Part shown: piece by piece, positions 27,083 through 35,628 of the stretch
How positions within the stretch are numbered: the first letter of the stretch is position 1
Layout of the letters: every line of letters starts with the position of its first letter
Origin: CAYMUR01 sp964393615
GTDB taxonomy: Bacteria; Planctomycetota; Planctomycetia; Pirellulales; Pirellulaceae
NCBI GenBank assembly: GCA_964393615.1
Contig: CAYMUR010000028.1
Coordinates: 1-51,674 of the forward strand
Direction: 5' to 3'
Length of the DNA: 51,674 nucleotides
Notes under the pieces: generated by a model
What the model was told of the DNA's origin: nothing
The model's input: the letters and a program-made list of their open reading frames with translations, nothing else
The model's database searches: none
Translations under genes and position numbers: made by a program

Positions 27083-28108
27083 ATGTCTATCCGCGTTGCG
27101 GAAAACCAAGGAAGGTTTCCCGTGCCTACTCTTTCCATTATTATTCCGGTCCCGGACAGCACACGCGTACCTCACAGCGCTGAGTTGTTGGAGAGCACAT
27201 TGCTTACGGTGCTCGAAAATCGACCCGAGGATGCTGAAATTCTCGTTGTCCACTGTGGCAACTATGCAGATCCCTATGACTTGACCGACGAAGTCAGCTA
27301 CGTGAAAGTGCCCCGGCATTCCACGTTGGCTGACTGCATTCATGCAGGGGTCGAAGCCAGTCATGGTACGATCGTTCACTTGCTTGCCAGTGGAATGCGT
27401 GTTCAAGCGGACTGGATGTCCCAGGTGCTTTACTGTTTCGAGGATCCAGACTGTGGCGCAGTATCACCCGTGATTGTGGACAAACATGATCGGGTACTGG
27501 CAACGGGTCTTCGATTGGGACTGGCAGGAACCCGTCGTTTGAGATGTCACAAGGCTTGGTCAGGTGTGGATGGGCCCCTAGTAGAAGCAGCTTTTTACCG
27601 ACGTGACGTATTACTCGACTTACTGGAAGTGAACCGCTTGTTTGCAGATGTAGGTAGTCAGTTACTGGATGTCGATTTGGCCATGTCCTTAAAGGTGACT
27701 GGCTATCGAACGGTTGTGGTATCTACCTGTCACATCCTTGGGCCTGCACCAGCATTTACGAAAGAAACAGGTTTTGTTCGTGGTCTTCATGCTGAGAGAT
27801 TGTTCATGCGTCACGCGGCTAGTGTCGGCTGGGTCAAAGCTTTGTTTCTGCATCCGCTGGCATGTGGCTGGCAAACCGTTGTGGACCTGGCGAACGGTAT
27901 TCCACTAACCACGTTAATCGGGCGCCTGGTCGGACTCTTAAGTCTTGTTGATATTCGGCAGTATCAATTTGCCATGGCCGAATTGCGTGAAGTTAAACGG
28001 AAAACAGACGAAATTGTACCGGTTGACACAATCCGGCTAGAGACGACACAGTTGCCGAGAGTGCAGGCTTACCCGGGTGAATCCTATCCACGTGCCCGGG
28101 CAGGATAA
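27083..28108 (+). CDS. Glycosyltransferase family 2-like protein
   Basis: 341 residues from ATG 27083 (a TTG 26 codons earlier is possible). The start of the fold is a GT-A type nucleotide-binding strand (TLSIIIPV, ~16-23), followed by helix LESTLLTVLENRPEDAEILV and the GVEASHGTIVHLLASGMRV region (~91-109). In active GT2 enzymes this last strand ends in a DxD-type acidic motif; here it reads LLASGMRVQADW, so the metal-binding residues are missing or displaced. The C-terminal third has a hydrophobic stretch (VVDLANGIPLTTLIGRLVGL) and a charged helix. It may be a divergent or inactive member. Its last 25 bases overlap the convergent gene. No surface-polysaccharide gene is adjacent. Confidence 0.7.
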   Translation: MSIRVAENQGRFPVPTLSIIIPVPDSTRVPHSAELLESTLLTVLENRPEDAEILVVHCGNYADPYDLTDEVSYVKVPRHSTLADCIHAGVEASHGTIVHLLASGMRVQADWMSQVLYCFEDPDCGAVSPVIVDKHDRVLATGLRLGLAGTRRLRCHKAWSGVDGPLVEAAFYRRDVLLDLLEVNRLFADVGSQLLDVDLAMSLKVTGYRTVVVSTCHILGPAPAFTKETGFVRGLHAERLFMRHAASVGWVKALFLHPLACGWQTVVDLANGIPLTTLIGRLVGLLSLVDIRQYQFAMAELREVKRKTDEIVPVDTIRLETTQLPRVQAYPGESYPRARAG

Positions 28109-29196
28109 GAGGAAGTTGACTCCTCATCTACATGCTCATTGTTCAGGGGTGAATATTTGTCGGGATAAAACAACTCCTGTACTCCGTAAAGTAACCTTAG
28201 GTCGTGGTCGCTATTGACGGATTCACACCAACGTGTGAATGAGCGTAACTCTTTATCTCCCTCGGGCCAACGAACACTCATAATCTTGCTACAGTCGTCC
28301 AGTAACTGGTATATCCGAGCACGTGTTACCCCCAGTTGTCGCGACTGCATGCGCACACTTTCCGGAGGCACGTGAATACCAATCCTGCTCGCAGCCAATT
28401 GAGCTACTGTGGGACCGGCGTCCGTTTCAATTTGTGCGATCAATCGTGTCGCTAACTCAGTTTTTACTTCGTTCGACGTTGGTGGGGTTGATTTTAATTT
28501 GGTCGTATTGATCCAGCGTTGTATTGGGTCAATGAATTTGGGAAAAAGCCTTACGTCAAGGTGGCCTTGTTGATTGGCCGATGAAACGATTTCATGTACC
28601 AAATAAAACACTTCCAATACTACTCTTACACGTTTTTCACCGTGGGTCTTGAGCTGACGAATTTCCGATACCGAATAGTTGATATATTCACTCAGTGGTG
28701 TTGTCCAGATAACTGTCGGGAGTGATTGGAGTGTCGGTGCCAGTCGACCGAGTTGTTCGCTACCTAACTCATTAGTGCGTACAGTTTCACACCACTGGGC
28801 CCACAAGGCTTCGGACACGAGCGCCGGATCAAATTGTGCGGGTGGAGAACTTTCAGAAGATGCTTCACTATTCGATGGAAATTCTGCGAACTCCCCAACA
28901 TTCAACGGAAAATCTGGCGGGTCATCCTGGGTAGCTCGATGTAGTAATTTGACCAAAGAATTGATTTTTTTTTGTCCAATACCAGCAGTGTTCGCCAGTT
29001 CGTCGAATGGAGTTTTCAGCAAGTCTCCGATGGTTCTCCCGAGAAATGCCAGGGGGAGGCGGCGGTCATTGGGAAGTGCCCAATAGGCAAGGGGCTTTTC
29101 CATGCGGTCACGAAACTTATCCTCTAAAAGGACACCGCGAACTTCCTCGAATTTGTTGCTAATCTTATAATTTTCAGCCGTGGTCGTTTTGAACAT
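28084..29196 (-). CDS. Putative DNA-binding protein with RNAP alpha-CTD-like and sigma-4-like modules
   Basis: 370 residues, no signal peptide or membrane segment. Residues ~45-88 (LAFLGRTIGDLLKTPFDELA, then NTAGIGQKKINSLVKLLHRA) match the helix-hairpin-helix pattern of the RNA polymerase alpha C-terminal domain. A second, weaker copy appears at ~165-204 (PLSEYINYSVSEIRQLKTHG, EKRVRVVLEVFYLVHEI). The C-terminal part holds a helix-turn-helix (VRMQSRQLGVTRARIYQLLD, ~281-300) like that of sigma region 4. Between them lies a Ser/Glu-rich linker (~100-125). This looks like a transcription factor built of polymerase-like parts. I know no characterised protein of this architecture. Domain calls are by eye, so moderately sure. 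It overlaps the convergent GT2-like gene by 25 bases. Confidence 0.65.
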   Translation of the reverse strand: MFKTTTAENYKISNKFEEVRGVLLEDKFRDRMEKPLAYWALPNDRRLPLAFLGRTIGDLLKTPFDELANTAGIGQKKINSLVKLLHRATQDDPPDFPLNVGEFAEFPSNSEASSESSPPAQFDPALVSEALWAQWCETVRTNELGSEQLGRLAPTLQSLPTVIWTTPLSEYINYSVSEIRQLKTHGEKRVRVVLEVFYLVHEIVSSANQQGHLDVRLFPKFIDPIQRWINTTKLKSTPPTSNEVKTELATRLIAQIETDAGPTVAQLAASRIGIHVPPESVRMQSRQLGVTRARIYQLLDDCSKIMSVRWPEGDKELRSFTRWCESVNSDHDLRLLYGVQELFYPDKYSPLNNEHVDEESTSSYPARARG

Positions 29197-29722
29197 GTTC
29201 CACTCTATCTTGTAGGTCCGTCTTGAAGAATGATAGGGGCCAGTTCCGACCCCACAACCCCATGTTGAGCTTGCGAAACAACACTAACCTGTTTCACCAA
29301 GTTCAGGAGTCTCTCGTCCTCGATGTTTTCTACCAATTACAATCCCATATATCAAATGATGTCAGGGGCAATTAAAAACATTGGAACACAAGTTGTTAGA
29401 GGATAGCCAGATTCATTATTGTTGTGGGCGATTTGACGACGACCTCTACAATGACCTTCACAATAATTATAGAAACTTGCGATTCTCTAAGGAACGTTAT
29501 ATCAACCGACACGCATCACATTAGTAACATGCTATGCAAGCGATTTACATGGTTTTGGCACATTGCCAGAATGTCCTACGTTCAGATGATGGTATTTAAC
29601 AACGTCCTCTTGTCGCTCTTGTCGATGGGCCAGTCCTGAACCAAAATGACGAAAACCATTTTTAGCCAGTCAGAAAGAGTGGTCAAGATATCGAGCGAGA
29701 ATTTCTGCAAAATTTGTGAAAA
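29197..29722. other. Gene-poor stretch
   Basis: About 525 bases with only short, low-quality frames on either strand. I see no tRNA, RNase P, tmRNA or 6S hallmark, and no repeat. The promoter of the alpha-CTD-like gene should lie at its left end. Confidence 0.45.
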
Positions 29723-29986
29723 CTATATTGCCCTGGACTTTGTCGGTACCAAGTTTGCTTCCTGTCCGTAGAATTCAGTTGCCAGAGTAGCTAAGCGAAA
29801 CAGGATCGTTAGAAGGGCCTCTGGGCGAGCCGTTATTTGTTGACCAGATTTGCCCCAATAGTGCTGTATTGGCAGCAATAGCAGACAAAAATTGCCCACA
29901 ATGTGGTACAACATTTCCCGAAATTCTTCCCTGAAAAGTCGATCCGTAGTAGAAATAAATGCTTCGTTTGATTGTCCCGCAGCCAT
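29723..29986 (-). CDS. Possible small protein, unknown
   Basis: An 87-residue frame with an amphipathic N-terminal part (STTDRLFREEFREMLYHIVG), a hydrophobic middle (NFCLLLLPIQHYW) and a helix rich in Leu (EALLTILFRLATLATEFYGQ). The helical periodicity looks protein-like and the composition fits the neighbours, but there is no clear ribosome-binding site and I recognise no family. It could be a chance frame. Confidence 0.35.
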   Translation of the reverse strand: MAAGQSNEAFISTTDRLFREEFREMLYHIVGNFCLLLLPIQHYWGKSGQQITARPEALLTILFRLATLATEFYGQEANLVPTKSRAI

Positions 29987-30210
29987 TCTAGGCTGCTACT
30001 TTTGGTGTTTGCGGCCGTAGGTCTGCCCGGGCTCTGGAAATGTCTATTTTTTTTACCTGGGAGGGTTCTGTTGGCTGCCTGATAGTGTATGTGTGTATAC
30101 TTGCAATTAATCTGGGTGGTTGCCGGGCATATTGCTGACCAGTTTCAATCAATTCGATTTATCTGGTCGTGTGTTACCAGAAGGCCTACGTGGCGTTCGA
30201 ATCAAGCTGG

Positions 30211-31038
30211 TCACGGATTTCCTGGTCGTTCATAGAATTTCGTAATATCAATACCCTGCCTTTGTTCTTCTTCGAGTAGTTTGACACGAGTTTCCATGCG
30301 GTCTAATCGCCTTGACATGTTGGGCAGTAAGTCCGCTGATTGGTCGAAAACTTCGGGTCGGGGCACCGGGGGATATCCCAGGTGACGTTGTAAGGCGGAG
30401 AAGAGAAAAAGAGGATCTTTACGACGATTGGCCCATGCAATCTTGCCTTCCTGTTTTCCGAATAACGTCTGGCCAGCAGGCAAACAGGGTTTTCCATCTT
30501 GATTCCGTCGTTGGTGATAGAATTCACTCCGTACGTAAAGCATGTCAGCGAAATCAACCATACCGATTTGCCGCATTACGATCTTGATCCAGCTTTTCCA
30601 ACGGTCGTCAAATACGGGATCTCTTGCCATGGCAGACAGTCCACGGTCATAGCTCAGTCGATGTCGGCAGAGTGTTTCGAATTGGTATAAAAATATTCCT
30701 TGTGGTGAAATCTGATCCGCACGGTATTTAGCTTCGAGGTGAAGAATGTCAAACGCAAGGCGCATGTCGAAACGTCCTTGATCATTTTCTGCTTCCAATA
30801 CCAGGTAGCTTTGAAATGGTGTAAAATAGTGTTCTAAGCGGACCATTGCTGGTGAGAATGCTCCCTGGTGACGAATTTCACTTAACATGTAATCAATGGC
30901 CAAGGGGAGTTTTGTGGTAGAAAGACATTCGTCCCGTAGTCCGTGCAGAACTTCCTGAATAGGCAAACTTTGCCGGACACGCTGGGCGAGCGCTTGAAAA
31001 AAATGGGTCTGTTCCACATATTCCTCACGGCTCAACAT
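30211..31038 (-). CDS. Conserved planctomycete protein, unknown function
   Basis: 275 residues, entirely soluble and mostly alpha-helical, ending in a short coiled coil (RRLDRMETRVKLLEEEQRQG, ~246-265). The N-terminal MLSREEYVEQTHFFQALAQR and the segment LPLAIDYMLSEIRHQG...FTPFQSYLV are well conserved in planctomycete proteins I remember, all unnamed. There is no enzymatic motif. The gene is divergent from ribBA with about 160 bases between the starts, and nothing suggests a shared function. Confidence 0.72.
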   Translation of the reverse strand: MLSREEYVEQTHFFQALAQRVRQSLPIQEVLHGLRDECLSTTKLPLAIDYMLSEIRHQGAFSPAMVRLEHYFTPFQSYLVLEAENDQGRFDMRLAFDILHLEAKYRADQISPQGIFLYQFETLCRHRLSYDRGLSAMARDPVFDDRWKSWIKIVMRQIGMVDFADMLYVRSEFYHQRRNQDGKPCLPAGQTLFGKQEGKIAWANRRKDPLFLFSALQRHLGYPPVPRPEVFDQSADLLPNMSRRLDRMETRVKLLEEEQRQGIDITKFYERPGNP

Positions 31039-31200
31039 ATAGCTTAGGTCCTTATTGGGGGGTTGCCTCTGGAAATTCTCAGCCCAACTTTTGTATAATA
31101 ATATGCGTTACATAATATCGCTAACAGTAAGTGAACAATAGCCAACGGAAGGTGATCCGTTACAGGGACTACAGAGTTCAATTGCAAATTGGGAGCTGAC

Positions 31201-32412
31201 ATGCAGTTTTCTACGATCCAGGATGCAATCGATGCGATTGCACGTGGTGAATTGGTGATCGTTGTCGATGCCGAAGACCGCGAAAACGAAGGTGATTTTG
31301 TATGTGCTGCGGAACGGGTCTCGCCAGAATTAGTCAATTTTATGATTAAACATGGCCGGGGTTTGTTGTGTGTTTCCTTGTTGCCTGATATTTGTGATCG
31401 GTTAAAACTGCTGCCAATGGTAGACGACAACACGGCACCCTTGCAGACGGCATTTACAATCCCAGTTGATCACAAGTCGATCAAAACGGGAATCACTGCA
31501 CAGGAACGTTCTTGGACGATCCGTTCACTCATCGATCCGAAAAATACGGCGGATGATTTTCTGCGACCGGGGCACGTGTTGCCCTTGGTGGCGAAGGAAG
31601 GAGGGGTGCTACGGCGAGCAGGCCACACCGAAGCCGCAGTTGATCTGGCGCGGATGGCGGGTTTGGCACCGGCTGGTGTGCTTTGTGAAATTCTCAATGA
31701 CGTGGGTGATCGAGCCAACCGTGACGAACTATTGGAAATTGCACTGAGATACGATTTGAAAATAATTTCGATTGAGCAGCTTATTTCCCAACGCCGCGTA
31801 ACGGAGAAACTTGTTTCGCGGAATGCAGAGGCATCTCTACCCACTCGTCATGGGCAGTTTAAGGTGATTGTCTACGACGTTAAATATGAACAGCAGCAAC
31901 CCATTGCATTGGTTCTGGGAGAACCTGACCAAGTGGCCGCACCGTTGGTACGGCTCCATTCAAGCTGTTTTACCGGAGATTTAGTCAACTCGTTACGTTG
32001 TGATTGTGGCGACCAACTGCGTATGGCATTGGAAATGATTGGTCACGAAGGCAGTGGCGTGCTAACTTACCTGCCCCAAGAAGGTCGCGGTATTGGTCTG
32101 GCGGAAAAAATTAAGGCGTACTCGCTACAGGATCAGGGCCTGGATACTGTTGAGGCCAACCACGCCCTGGGCTTTAAAGCTGACATGCGTGACTATGGTG
32201 TAGGCATTCAAATTCTCAAAGATCTTGGATTGAAAAGTGTGCGATTGTTAACGAACAATCCCAAGAAAACGGATGCTTTTATTTACGGCGGATTTGATCT
32301 GGAGGTTATCGACCAGGTTCCCATTGTTCCACCTATGAACGATTTTAATGTTCATTATCTGGCGACCAAGCGAGATAAATTGGGGCATCACTTTCCCCAA
32401 TCACCGCGTTAG
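31201..32412 (+). CDS. ribBA: Bifunctional riboflavin biosynthesis protein RibBA
   Basis: Combines 3,4-dihydroxy-2-butanone-4-phosphate synthase (RibB) and GTP cyclohydrolase II (RibA), the two entry reactions of riboflavin synthesis. ATG 31201 has GGGAG five bases upstream; 403 residues. RibB half (~1-200): DAEDRENEGDF (~23-33) and GHTEAAVDL (~141-149). RibA half (~205-403): RLHSSCFTGD, and C256, C267, C269 as zinc ligands (LRCDCGDQ), LPQEGRGIGL (~291-300) and TNNPKKTDA. Both active sites look intact. I see no FMN-riboswitch signature upstream. Cytoplasmic; certain. Confidence 0.95.
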   Translation: MQFSTIQDAIDAIARGELVIVVDAEDRENEGDFVCAAERVSPELVNFMIKHGRGLLCVSLLPDICDRLKLLPMVDDNTAPLQTAFTIPVDHKSIKTGITAQERSWTIRSLIDPKNTADDFLRPGHVLPLVAKEGGVLRRAGHTEAAVDLARMAGLAPAGVLCEILNDVGDRANRDELLEIALRYDLKIISIEQLISQRRVTEKLVSRNAEASLPTRHGQFKVIVYDVKYEQQQPIALVLGEPDQVAAPLVRLHSSCFTGDLVNSLRCDCGDQLRMALEMIGHEGSGVLTYLPQEGRGIGLAEKIKAYSLQDQGLDTVEANHALGFKADMRDYGVGIQILKDLGLKSVRLLTNNPKKTDAFIYGGFDLEVIDQVPIVPPMNDFNVHYLATKRDKLGHHFPQSPR

Positions 32413-32779
32413 GCATCCACGTTCCTAGGGTTGCATTGGTCTCTTGGCCAGATGGGTTCAATCGGGACTGGGTCGCCACGTCCGAAATCTTCATGGCCTG
32501 CTCAGGTTCTCTGGCGGGTCCCACGGGGCGTTTTTTCTAGTACCTTTCGATTGGACAATGGGTATTTTATAAGCTAAATATCTATTAGAGGGCGGTTTGT
32601 TTCAGCAATAACCTCACTACGGCCATTGCTCCCTCCTGTCACCGTTCTGGTGTTGGGTAGTGTCCGCTTGGCAATCGCATTGTCCCATCAGTATTCCGCG
32701 ATTCGTCCGAAGTTGCTGCTAAATTCTATCAAAATTGGAATCACACCAGTGCGATGCGCAGCGAAAGGATGACAGGTAA
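32413..32779. other. Gap between ribBA and the PilZ-like gene
   Basis: About 370 bases. A short G/C-rich stretch followed by six T bases (about 32514-32536) could be a weak terminator of ribBA, but the stem is poor. I see nothing else. Confidence 0.35.
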
Positions 32780-33208
32780 ATGGCAACAATGACACATGAC
32801 TTTACCTTGCAACAGTCGGTTGAATCGACGCCACATCACGTGCCGGAAAGCAAAATTGGGGCGCAAGTCCGAATGGTGCTCGAAAGCCGATTTATGGTGG
32901 CCGAACAGGAGGAACGACGAGAGTATGTTCGACATCCCTTTCCATACCTGGTACGTATTCAACCGGTCGACACGGAAAGTTTCATTCCATGTGCTAAACC
33001 TGTCGTGGCGGTTGGCAAGCAATTGTCTGAAAAAGGAATCGATTTTTACTACCAGGAACCACTTCCATTTCGCTATGTGATTGCTTCGCTCCAGAGAGGC
33101 TATGCAAACTGGCTCTCTTTTTTGGTTGACTTGAAATGGTGTCGTTTTAGTGAATTAGGGTGGTATGAAAATGGAGGCCGATTTGTGAAAGTGATTGAAG
33201 AAGCATGA
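32780..33208 (+). CDS. PilZ-like domain protein, divergent
   Basis: 142 residues with a motif like the c-di-GMP-binding R-x-x-x-R of PilZ (RREYVRHPFPYLVRI, ~46-60), then VGKQLSEKGIDFYYQEPLPF (~77-96), which sits where PilZ has (D/N)-x-S-x-x-G. The Asp/Asn of the second motif is replaced by Lys or Gln, so ligand binding is doubtful. Beta strands at the end (DLKWCRFSELGWYENGGRFV) fit the barrel. PilZ proteins regulate motility or adhesion through c-di-GMP; this one could also be a related non-binding barrel. No neighbour supports a specific pathway. Confidence 0.6.
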   Translation: MATMTHDFTLQQSVESTPHHVPESKIGAQVRMVLESRFMVAEQEERREYVRHPFPYLVRIQPVDTESFIPCAKPVVAVGKQLSEKGIDFYYQEPLPFRYVIASLQRGYANWLSFLVDLKWCRFSELGWYENGGRFVKVIEEA

Positions 33209-33285
33209 AAAAAGAGTATCGCTTGTCGTCAAACGGAACCATCTAAGCCAGAGTGCCAGAAGGTTAAATTGTGTTATCCGTTTGA

Positions 33286-34782
33286 TCAATGATGCATCGC
33301 CTGGAACTTTTCGAACGCTTCATTCCAGGGTTCAGGGTTCTGAGGTGCATACTCTTCGACATCAAAACTATTTCGTATCACTTGTCTTGCTTCCGCGATA
33401 GAACCAATGCCACCTGTTGTGATGGCCTGCACCATAATGTTTCCAATTGCCGTGGCTTCGACTGGTCCTGCCATGACAGGTCGTTGGCAAGCGTCAGCCG
33501 TCATTTGGCATAATAACCGATTCTGGGCGCCTCCTCCCACGATGTGAATCGTTTTCAATTGACAGCCAACCAGACGTTCCAGCGAATGAAATACGCGACG
33601 GTATTCCAAAGCGAGACTTTCCAATGCACAGCGAATCACCGTACCTGGTGTGTTGGGTGTTGGCTGTGAAGTCTCACGGCAATACGTACTGATAGCGGCC
33701 GGCATGTCGTCAGGCTTAATAAATTGCGGATCATTGGGAGAAATCAATGATGTGAGCGGTCTGGATTGTCTGGCCAGCTGCATCAATTTGTCCCAATTGT
33801 AGTCTTGGCCTGCCATGCTCCAGATACGACGGCATTCTTGGACAAGCCATAATCCCATGATGTTCTTTAGTAGACGGGTGGTTCCTCCCACGCCACCCTC
33901 GTTCGTAAAATTCAACTGGCGACACTCGTCATTGATGATTGGTTGTGGCAATTCGACACCCATTAAGGACCAAGTACCTGAACTGATATAACACCAATCC
34001 GGCAGACCTCCCGTTCTGGTCGAGGGGACTGCCATCACGGCGCTGGCCGTGTCATGGGTACCTGGTAAGACGACTTCGACTTCTTTTAATCTGGTCGCTG
34101 CAGCCACCTGTTTTTTCAAGGGGCCCAATGGCGTACCTGGCGGTACGATAGCTGGCAGAATGTTTGTGGGTAAATCAAATGACTCGAACAAGCTTTTAGT
34201 CCACGTACCGCTCGTCGGATTAAAAAATTGCGTTGTGGTTGCATTGGTTTGTTCTACCAGTTTTTCCCCGGTCATCAGCCAGTGAAACAAGTCGGGGATT
34301 AGTAATAGATGTTCAGCGATATCAAGCAACGCCGTCCCAGACTGTTGCCAGGCAATCAACTGGTACAACGAATTAAACTCCATAAATTGAAGTCCAGTTT
34401 GGGAAAATATTTCTTTTGCGCTGACTGTCTTGAAGGATCTTTCCATGACTCCTGCTGTGCGCCGATCGCGATAGCAGTAGGGATTTCCCAGCAATTCGTC
34501 ACCCGGTCCTATGAGACCAAAGTCGACTCCCCAAGAGTCCACTCCCACGGATACAAATCGGTGGCCTGCAAAATGGTGTGTTGCGGCGCGCAACCCTTCC
34601 TGGACTTCTCGCCACAAACCGAGTATGTCCCAGTGTAACCTTTCGCCAACAGCAATCGGCCCATTTGGGAAACGATGCAGTAACTCAATTTCGAGTTGAC
34701 CAGCAGCAAAGCGACCTGCCAGAACACGGCCGCTTGACGCGCCTAAATCGGCTGCCAGATAAATGTCCCCTTTTGGAGTCAT
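33286..34782 (-). CDS. rhaB: Rhamnulokinase-like sugar kinase (FGGY family)
   Basis: Phosphorylates L-rhamnulose to L-rhamnulose-1-phosphate in rhamnose breakdown. ATG 34782 (MTPKGDIYLAADLGASSGRV) has AGGA eight bases before it; 498 residues, the usual length. N-terminal ATPase motif LAADLGASSGRVLAGRF (~9-25), VGVDSWGVDFGLIG (~77-90), LPGTHDTASAVMAVP (~237-251), YISSGTWSLMGVE (~263-275) and HIVGGGAQNRLLCQMTADA near the end are those of RhaB. No other rhamnose gene is near, so a different deoxy-sugar substrate cannot be excluded. The gene is convergent with the PilZ-like gene. Confidence 0.85.
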   Translation of the reverse strand: MTPKGDIYLAADLGASSGRVLAGRFAAGQLEIELLHRFPNGPIAVGERLHWDILGLWREVQEGLRAATHHFAGHRFVSVGVDSWGVDFGLIGPGDELLGNPYCYRDRRTAGVMERSFKTVSAKEIFSQTGLQFMEFNSLYQLIAWQQSGTALLDIAEHLLLIPDLFHWLMTGEKLVEQTNATTTQFFNPTSGTWTKSLFESFDLPTNILPAIVPPGTPLGPLKKQVAAATRLKEVEVVLPGTHDTASAVMAVPSTRTGGLPDWCYISSGTWSLMGVELPQPIINDECRQLNFTNEGGVGGTTRLLKNIMGLWLVQECRRIWSMAGQDYNWDKLMQLARQSRPLTSLISPNDPQFIKPDDMPAAISTYCRETSQPTPNTPGTVIRCALESLALEYRRVFHSLERLVGCQLKTIHIVGGGAQNRLLCQMTADACQRPVMAGPVEATAIGNIMVQAITTGGIGSIAEARQVIRNSFDVEEYAPQNPEPWNEAFEKFQAMHH

Positions 34783-34970
34783 GAGTTGTCCTTTGAATGC
34801 CCCTTTTGAAACGCAGGGTGTTGTTTGATATTTCAACGGTAGGAAACGTGTTACTGATTGTAACATTTGGATCAAGATCGGGATCCACCCATGTTCTTCG
34901 CTGCCATGATGCGATAAAATAACAATCTTCTGGACCCGAACCCGTTACAGATCTAACGAAGGAACTGACG

Positions 34971-35402
34971 ATGAAAGTTGCCACCATTGAAACAAACAAG
35001 GGAACGATAAAATTCACATTACACGATGATAAAGTTCCCAAAACCGTTGCAAATTTTGTGAAACTGGCAGAAGATGAATTTTATAATGGCCTCACATTTC
35101 ATCGCGTGATCGACGATTTTATGATCCAGACTGGTTGCCCGGATGGAAATGGAACAGGAGGACCTGGATTTTCGTTCGACGACGAATTCCATGCTGACCT
35201 GAAACATGATGGGCCGGGAGTGGTTTCCATGGCAAACTCTGGCCCCAATACGAATGGCTCACAGTTTTTTGTGACCCATGTTAAAACGGATTGGCTGGAT
35301 GGCAAGCATTCGGTATTTGGCCGCGTCACCGAAGGCCAAGATGTCGTGAACATGATTGTTCAGGGCGACACGATGGAACGAGTGACCATTTCAGAAGAGT
35401 AG
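34971..35402 (+). CDS. Cyclophilin-type peptidyl-prolyl cis-trans isomerase
   Basis: Speeds prolyl isomerisation during protein folding; cytoplasmic, as there is no signal peptide. 143 residues with the compact bacterial cyclophilin layout: FVKLAEDEFYNGLTFHRVID (~24-43) carrying the catalytic Arg, FMIQTGCPDGNGTGGPGFSF (~45-64), VSMANSGPNTNGSQFFVTHV (~80-99) and LDGKHSVFGRVTEG (~103-116). All active-site signatures are visible. AAGGA lies seven bases before the ATG. Divergent from rhaB with about 190 bases between. Certain family. Confidence 0.94.
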   Translation: MKVATIETNKGTIKFTLHDDKVPKTVANFVKLAEDEFYNGLTFHRVIDDFMIQTGCPDGNGTGGPGFSFDDEFHADLKHDGPGVVSMANSGPNTNGSQFFVTHVKTDWLDGKHSVFGRVTEGQDVVNMIVQGDTMERVTISEE

Positions 35403-35512
35403 ACGAATCGGTACAGAAAAAAACTGAAAAAATTCAAGGCACCAAGTAAAGGCATAGATGTCAAGCGGCCCTGATCAGTTTGCCGAGTGGGAAGGGACGA
35501 ATCGTCAAGCCT

Positions 35513-35540
35513 GATAAAGCCTTGTGTTCAAAGCCTTATC
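35513..35540. terminator. Possible hairpin between convergent genes
   Basis: GATAAAGCCTTG (35513-35524) can pair with CAAAGCCTTATC (35529-35540), ten of twelve pairs, with a TGTT loop. It lies about 110 bases after the cyclophilin stop and before the end of the convergent gene, but has no T run, so terminator is only a guess. Confidence 0.3.
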
Positions 35541-35554
35541 TGACATCGTGGTTT

Positions 35555-35600
35555 GGTGCTGTGAGGATGGTGCTGTGAGGATGGTGCTGTGAGGATGGTG
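35555..35600. repeat. 14-bp tandem repeat, 3 copies
   Basis: Three perfect copies of GGTGCTGTGAGGAT (35555-35568, 35569-35582, 35583-35596) and four bases of a fourth. Between convergent genes, 29 bases from the stop of the PEP-CTERM gene. Confidence 0.9.
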
Positions 35601-35628
35601 TCGGGTGGCTGACCAAGAGGAGGTTGGG

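Noticed and set aside
29197..29722. Structured RNA such as RNase P, tmRNA or 6S RNA
   Set aside because: None of their conserved core sequences is visible on either strand.
31039..31200. FMN riboswitch before ribBA
   Set aside because: The conserved AGGGGCAGGG-type core is not seen and the space is short.
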